A stretch of 64,000 bases of DNA from Streptococcus sp. zg-86 (lineage in GTDB: Bacteria > Bacillota > Bacilli > Lactobacillales > Streptococcaceae): NCBI RefSeq assembly GCF_017639855.1, contig NZ_CP072115.1, positions 868,001 to 932,000 of the forward strand, written 5' to 3'. Under the pieces are notes generated by a model. It was not told the origin of the DNA and did not search any database. It saw nothing but the letters and a program-made list of their open reading frames with translations. This document shows positions 61,501 through 64,000 of this stretch, piece by piece. The translations under genes were made by a program, and so were the position numbers. The first letter of the stretch is position 1. Every line of letters starts with the position of its first letter.

Positions 61501-62509
61501 TAAACAAGGAACGATTGTTACAATCACGAATGGCGACGGCGATTCAATAGAAACCTTCATTCCAGACGGTGAAAAAGGTGCAGACGGTGCAGTTGGCAAA
61601 GACGGTGCTCCAGGTCGAGACGGTGTAGATGGTAAAGATGGTGCTCCAGGACGCGATGGCGTAGATGGTAAAGATGGTAAAACACCAACTGTTGAAACAG
61701 TCCCAGGTCAAGATAGTAGTCACCACGAAGGTTACTGGATTATCATTAAAGATGGAGATGGTAAAGAAGTAACTCGTACCTTTGTGAAAAATGGTCAAGA
61801 CGGTAAAGACGGTGCTCCAGGACGCGATGGCGTAGATGGTAAAGATGGTAAGACACCAACTGTTGAAACAGTCCCAGGTCAAGATAGTAGTCATCATGAA
61901 GGTTACTGGATTATCATTAAAGATGGAGATGGTAAAGAAGTAATTCGCACCTTTGTGAAAGACGGTAAAGACGGTAAAGACGGTAAAGATGGTAAAGACG
62001 GCAAAGATGGGCAAGACGGTCGCGATGGTAAAGATGGTAAAGACGGAGACTGCGGATGCGATGATCCTAAGAAACCAGAAGGCGATCAACCGAAAGGTGA
62101 TGAACCAAAAGGCGATCAACCGAAAGGTAATGAGCCACAAGGTGGCCAGCCAGGTAGTGGTAAACCGGAACAACCAGGTGGAGGTCAACCAGTTCAACCA
62201 GGTAGTGGTAAACCGGAACAGCCAGGTGGAGGTCAACCAGGCCAGCCAGGTAGTGGTAAACCGGAACAACCAAGTGGAGGTCAACCAGGCCAGCCAGGCA
62301 ACGATCAACCACTGGAACCAAGTCAACCTGAACCTTCAACCAGCGAAACCCCTCAACCAAATGCACCAGTACCGTCAAGTGCACATTCATCTAAGGAAAA
62401 TACGCTTCCACAAACAGGAACAAACTCAAGTCCATTCTTAGCAGGAGCAGCTCTGACAGCACTTGTCATGGCAGGCGCCCTAACTCGTAAAAAACAAGAA
62501 GATGAATAA
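55559..62509 (+). CDS. giant LPXTG surface protein with Ig-like and collagen-like repeats
   Basis: This 2316-residue cell-wall protein has a basic, hydrophobic signal peptide (residues 1 to about 43, no YSIRK motif) and an Ala/Glu-rich helical region (about 45-180). An N-terminal globular part (about 185-800) follows, then seven putative-Ig modules marked by LPxGLxY...T.TISGTP (about 820-1400). Three 89-residue Ig-like repeats (IVNSVIEGSTTVSGKG.., about 1455-1715) come next. The collagen-like region (about 1718-2165) alternates GXY runs (GAPGRDGVDGKDG) with seven beta-rich inserts. CGC lies near 2165, then a Pro/Gly repeat region, LPQTG (2283-2287), a hydrophobic helix and RKKQEDE. Sortase A should anchor it. 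A host-matrix adhesin role is likely. Confidence 0.92.
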   Translation: MKQKRKKKYVHQMKRNKALQTVVAASAIGMVGTAVIEPHSVAADATEVVSSGVETAVTAEATLAEEGSASEIAVEASSDEETRTAEEIVADLSAEVSQEVASLKELEKSKAEAVEVIRGLAGLSDTQKTDYEQAIQEADSLVTVQKRVEAAKAAASEASTVENQAASEDTAQPKIEKKADERVAGITYKVTYTDVETDKIIQSENKSLAVRTSDKPATAEVTETAAAVNGYRLAQDQVETISAVVTEKRRNVLNFNVVADKENAAAPSQGADFRAHLMIPTNDKPYITIERYWGKDRNASNPDYKVTKNGDTLNLSYKMGTTRISPDDVDLTEGAKKLGLTYDKVSNYITGTITLDSSVPIGTYEIGLVSKTDPAVKASADFTVQSHAGFVPRLDSTPENQTSANYNGSYREFVRSVTFRDRDTNNWIDHISSAEYTGQYWGRTQGIEFSETENKPSTTVNYSGLYVTTTPFGYWLPGEAQTLANATSNTPQYEAKFELFALDDLTTFPVNHLSIAEFEQTGGSDKVEIELLDYSKLEPGKRTYIPHSGYTSNRNYINGQNSTPYVVRFKKLPELAGDYFVTFKVVDNLGLEKNFRLDFKTIERSQNGALTNADVRFTGSPDYLLGGAARVSVPTSTERQVLGTVEKNKENATIKPVSFPAGTSLTENGEVVKEAGTKLAPGIYKFEVKAVDGHFGDNAPNRIFDFEVTDVINPIAHQVWKEGETFPPIPVSLEGGSTITDIKVEASDVYALINPNNVDSTLEGTGIQKTTENQTAKVTVSYQNGDGSTSVTSTTFTYEVQPNPDNDLELDVTNAKQTVTEGTRFEDMVITHTEGATLTVDTSRLPVGVRYNSKTKTIAGIGRYEGMYRIPVTATLDKKTQTKFIELTVTPGEFTVEPVEVTIPVLENFEYKLPIPKNSIIERDSYFENLPSGLSIDLATGTIKGTPKQVGTFEVTTYGPDIPYNTKGLVYRRGSQTAVGTVKITVTPKDLEVSGEDRTVMIGDAIDPIVLSVTDGARIDRVYNLPYGLSYNSETKTISGTPTYKGETTVTVSASYPEIRGNEKTTTLKINVLPRPIEVTAENRTVQVLDEIDPIVFKVSDKAEVDFRYWALPEGLTFDQSTNTISGRPTRKGEFNFSVTATYPFDRSATATTNFKITVTPKPLDISAEDRTVQVLSEMSPIKIAVSEGAKIRDDFSYALPAGLTYNPDTQTISGTPTAVTSEDGAIIPVSAYYPGAESDTEVTKNIVIKVTPLPVTVDASPKTQTVDLGTAIQDIVVTSSPHSEVSLWTPYSVVPEENIDAAVFSEYGLRYDPKTKTLSGTPSKIGNFNLVFQASNSPELGGAEAKTTVSLSVVDDSLDLTLSHPIQTVLKGSSIRNAVIKHTEGATLNVDTSMLPEGVIYNEATKTFSGKPGVSGTFEIPVTLTNARGTKTKSTLFDLTVLELPEYKNATQSSDPSINKVVEGDTTISGSGQAGATIEVRLPNGDIKEVTVSTEGTWTITDVPAFEKGQSVTAKQTESGKTASDAINTTAIAADKVEKSVSADPIVNSVIEGSTTVSGKGTPNAKIEVRLPNGTTKTTTVSAEGTWTITDVPAFEKGQSVTAKQTESGKTASDAINTTAVAADKAEKLVSADPIVNSVIEGSTTVSGKGTPNAKIEVRLPDGTTQTTTVSAEGTWTITDVPAFEKGQSVTVKQTETDKTPSDAINTTAVPVITKGDKGEDGAPGRDGQDGKTPTVTTKRGEQGGKQGTIVTITNGEGAPVETFIPDGEKGADGAAGQDGKTPSVTTKRGKKEGKQGTIVTITNANGAPVETFIPDGEKGDKGEQGAAGRDGQDGKTPTVTATRGEKEGKQGTIVTITNGEGDPVETFIPDGEKGADGAAGQDGAPGRDGVDGQDGAPGRDGVDGKEGAPGRDGQDGKTPTVTTKRGEQGGKQGTIVTITNGDGAPVETFIPDGEKGADGAAGQDGKTPTVTTKRGEQGGKQGTIVTITNGDGDSIETFIPDGEKGADGAVGKDGAPGRDGVDGKDGAPGRDGVDGKDGKTPTVETVPGQDSSHHEGYWIIIKDGDGKEVTRTFVKNGQDGKDGAPGRDGVDGKDGKTPTVETVPGQDSSHHEGYWIIIKDGDGKEVIRTFVKDGKDGKDGKDGKDGKDGQDGRDGKDGKDGDCGCDDPKKPEGDQPKGDEPKGDQPKGNEPQGGQPGSGKPEQPGGGQPVQPGSGKPEQPGGGQPGQPGSGKPEQPSGGQPGQPGNDQPLEPSQPEPSTSETPQPNAPVPSSAHSSKENTLPQTGTNSSPFLAGAALTALVMAGALTRKKQEDE
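60203..60700 (+). repeat. 267-bp Ig-domain repeats inside the surface protein
   Basis: Two near-identical 89-codon units start near 60203 and 60470, with a more diverged one before them at about 59930. DNA identity over most of the unit (GTTCCAGCCTTTGAAAAAGG recurs in all three) makes copy-number change by recombination likely. Confidence 0.75.
60713..62060 (+). repeat. collagen-like repeat region with seven interspersed modules
   Basis: GXY triplets rich in GKDG, GAPGRDG and GVDG are interrupted by five copies of KTPTVTTKRGEQGGKQGT-type modules and two of KTPTVETVPGQDSSHHEGYW-type modules. Each module is about 40 codons. The region has strong nucleotide repetition, which also creates long spurious frames on the opposite strand. 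Confidence 0.85.
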
Positions 62510-62537
62510 CATATAATCATTCGTTTGTGACGAATAG

Positions 62538-62577
62538 CCATACCCTTCTATATACGAATATGGAAGGGTAATTGGCC
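62538..62577 (+). terminator. hairpin between the two surface-protein genes
   Basis: TACCCTTC and GAAGGGTA pair around an inner ATAT/ATAT, extended by GCCA/TGGC. No T-run follows, so it may stabilise or process the transcript rather than end it. Confidence 0.5.
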
Positions 62578-62592
62578 ATGTTAGGAGGAAAA

Positions 62593-64000
62593 ATGAAAGA
62601 AAAATCAGGATTTCAATGGAATAAACTACAGAAATACGCTATTCGAAAATTAGCTGTTGGGACCTTATCCGTAGGAATTGGCACTAGTTTTGCCTTAATA
62701 GCCTTACCGCATACAGTACAGGTTGCAGCCGAGGAAAAAACGCGTCAAGACAAAGTGGCTGATATTTTCAAATTCTCTAGCTTATTAGAAGAAATTAGCA
62801 CTTTTGCTAAAAATCCAACTCCATCTTATTCAGATGCTGAAAAACAAATTGATGATGTAAATGCTAGCATAACAAAATGGTCATCTAAAGAAGCAAGTCA
62901 CTATTCTGCCGAGAGCTGGAAGAACTACCAAGATGAAGTGAAGCAAGCTAGCGTAGCAATTGCAGAATCAACGAAGTTCTTGGATAATCTCCGACAAGCT
63001 TCAACTTCTCAAGCATTAGAGGATGCTCTGTCAGAAATCAATGCCATTCGCCATAGGAAAGATCGTCCGGATGGAAAATCGGGTTGGAGTTATTTAGGAG
63101 AAGATCCAAAGACGACAGCTACGGATGAAGAAGTCAATACTGCTTGGCTTAAAGGTAGCGAATTGTTATCACCATATTTACATTTAAAAGGAGACTACTT
63201 AGCTCAATTTGGAAAGGCGCCAGTTGATTCACGTCTTGAAAAGATTCGTAAAGATTTAGAAAAATCTGAGAGTAACTTAGAGCCGACAGTAGCATATGAT
63301 TTAGAGTCTATTCAATCTGTATTTGATGATCCCTATGAACTTGTAGTAGTTGATGATATCAATCAGTTATCTGTAAAGGACAAAGAGGCAATTAAGACCT
63401 TAATCATTGACGAGATTTTGATTAACTATGGTGCAACAATTTCCTTTAATGGCGATAATGTGATAATCAGCTATACCGATGACAGCTCGGAATCACACTT
63501 TCCTTTGACGAAATTTGCCAAGCAAAATCCAAACAAAAAACCTTCAGCACCAATCACCCCAAAGACTGAAAAGAAAACTCGTACTGAAACTGAAGAAATT
63601 GATTTCGATATAGAGAAACTTTCAGATCCAAATCTTGAAGAAGGAAAAACGCGTACAGAAGAGGGAGTGAAAGGTAGTAAGGAAGTCATCTATGAAGATA
63701 CTCTAGTAGATGGCGCCGTAACTAGTACCAAGAAGATTAGCGAGACGATTACGAAACAACCTGTTTCGAAGAAAGTCTATACTGGAACAAAAGTGAAACC
63801 AGTTGAACCGAAGATTGAAACGAAACGTCGTCCAGTAATCGAAGAGATTGACTTCAAGACAGAATCACTACTAGATCCAAATCTTGAAGAAGGTAAGACG
63901 CGTACAGAAGAGGGAGTGAAAGGTAGTAAGGAAGTCATCTATGAAGATACTCTAGTAGATGGTGCCGTAACTAGTACCAAGAAGATTAGTGAGATGATTA
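62593..64000 (+). CDS. YSIRK-type surface protein with G5 repeats (partial, runs off the window)
   Basis: An open frame of 469 codons begins at ATG 62593 behind TAGGAGGAA and has no stop before the window end. Residues 15-33 read YAIRKLAVGTLSVGIGTSF, a YSIRK-G/S signal that directs export to the division septum; cleavage is probably after QVAA near residue 48. A helical N-terminal domain (about 50-315) follows, then G5-type repeats: DPNLEEGKTRTEEGVKGS recurs 83 residues apart at about 346 and 428, each followed by EVIYEDTLVDGAVTSTKK. G5 domains are common in adhesins and wall enzymes and may bind sugars or zinc. An LPXTG end is expected beyond the window. Confidence 0.88.
   Translation, partial: MKEKSGFQWNKLQKYAIRKLAVGTLSVGIGTSFALIALPHTVQVAAEEKTRQDKVADIFKFSSLLEEISTFAKNPTPSYSDAEKQIDDVNASITKWSSKEASHYSAESWKNYQDEVKQASVAIAESTKFLDNLRQASTSQALEDALSEINAIRHRKDRPDGKSGWSYLGEDPKTTATDEEVNTAWLKGSELLSPYLHLKGDYLAQFGKAPVDSRLEKIRKDLEKSESNLEPTVAYDLESIQSVFDDPYELVVVDDINQLSVKDKEAIKTLIIDEILINYGATISFNGDNVIISYTDDSSESHFPLTKFAKQNPNKKPSAPITPKTEKKTRTETEEIDFDIEKLSDPNLEEGKTRTEEGVKGSKEVIYEDTLVDGAVTSTKKISETITKQPVSKKVYTGTKVKPVEPKIETKRRPVIEEIDFKTESLLDPNLEEGKTRTEEGVKGSKEVIYEDTLVDGAVTSTKKISEMI

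Noticed and set aside
60626..62326. Long minus-strand frames (up to 293 codons) opposite the surface-protein repeats
   Set aside because: They mirror the repetitive GXY and Pro-rich coding DNA on the plus strand, have no ribosome sites and have odd low-complexity composition.

Overview
The window is a stretch of a low-GC Gram-positive chromosome, almost certainly a Streptococcus. Gene order matches streptococcal neighbourhoods I know: ung-mutX-pyrC, plsY/parE-parC-ilvE, cpsY-lspA-rluD, pyrR-pyrB-carA-carB and DUF969-DUF979-pcp. Extended -10 promoters, BOX/RUP-like small repeats and LPXTG/YSIRK surface proteins fit the same genus. I cannot fix the species.

Layout. 1-1203: a small-repeat element, then a lipoprotein for amino-acid uptake. 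1274-1566: an array of degenerate 41-bp direct repeats. 1562-7467 (minus strand): a glycogen operon glgC-glgD-glgA-glgB with a CcpA-type site at its promoter. 7620-12115: a LysR regulator divergent from pyrK-pyrDB, then pyrF-pyrE; both pyr units have PyrR-type attenuators. 12199-18044: a membrane glycosyltransferase pair, an oxidoreductase, ung, a MutT-like hydrolase and pyrC. 18071-25117: plsY, parE, parC, ilvE and a DUF2969 gene. 25169-27060: three tRNAs (Tyr, Gln, Arg), a candidate structured RNA and rpsA. 27180-33332: an aldolase, a cysteine desulfurase with thiI, rplU-rpmA behind an L21 leader, and a double GNAT protein. 33401-38250 is the accessory region: a RUP-like repeat, a possible small-peptide locus, and a tandem family of small single-pass membrane proteins with one multi-pass protein and broken relatives. 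38406-43790: cpsY-lspA-rluD, a PhnA/YjdM protein, a Pr6Pr-like membrane protein and an orphan peptide-binding lipoprotein. 43948-50175: pyrR-pyrB-carA-carB. 50215-54154: small membrane protein, methyltransferase, DUF969-DUF979-pcp. 54361-64000: an apparent surface-protein operon with a DivIVA-like coiled-coil protein, a YbjN-like protein, a 2316-residue LPXTG protein with collagen-like repeats, and the start of a YSIRK/G5 surface protein cut by the window end.

How the genes fit together. The window encodes carAB, pyrB, pyrC, pyrDB-pyrK, pyrE and pyrF, which is the whole de novo UMP pathway in four separate transcription units. Three classical PyrR leaders and two shorter candidate hairpins (before carA and carB) could coordinate it. 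IlvE, the orphan peptide-binding protein and pcp belong to amino-acid economy; CodY-like boxes precede ilvE and the peptide-binding gene.

Most unusual points: structured RNA modules between the Shine-Dalgarno and the start codon of carB and parC; small inverted-repeat elements inside the pyrK attenuator and the ilvE leader; several genes whose -10 box lies only 6-7 nt before the ATG; a structured RNA between tRNA genes; a recombining membrane-protein array; and an adhesin operon whose promoter spacer holds a run of six G.
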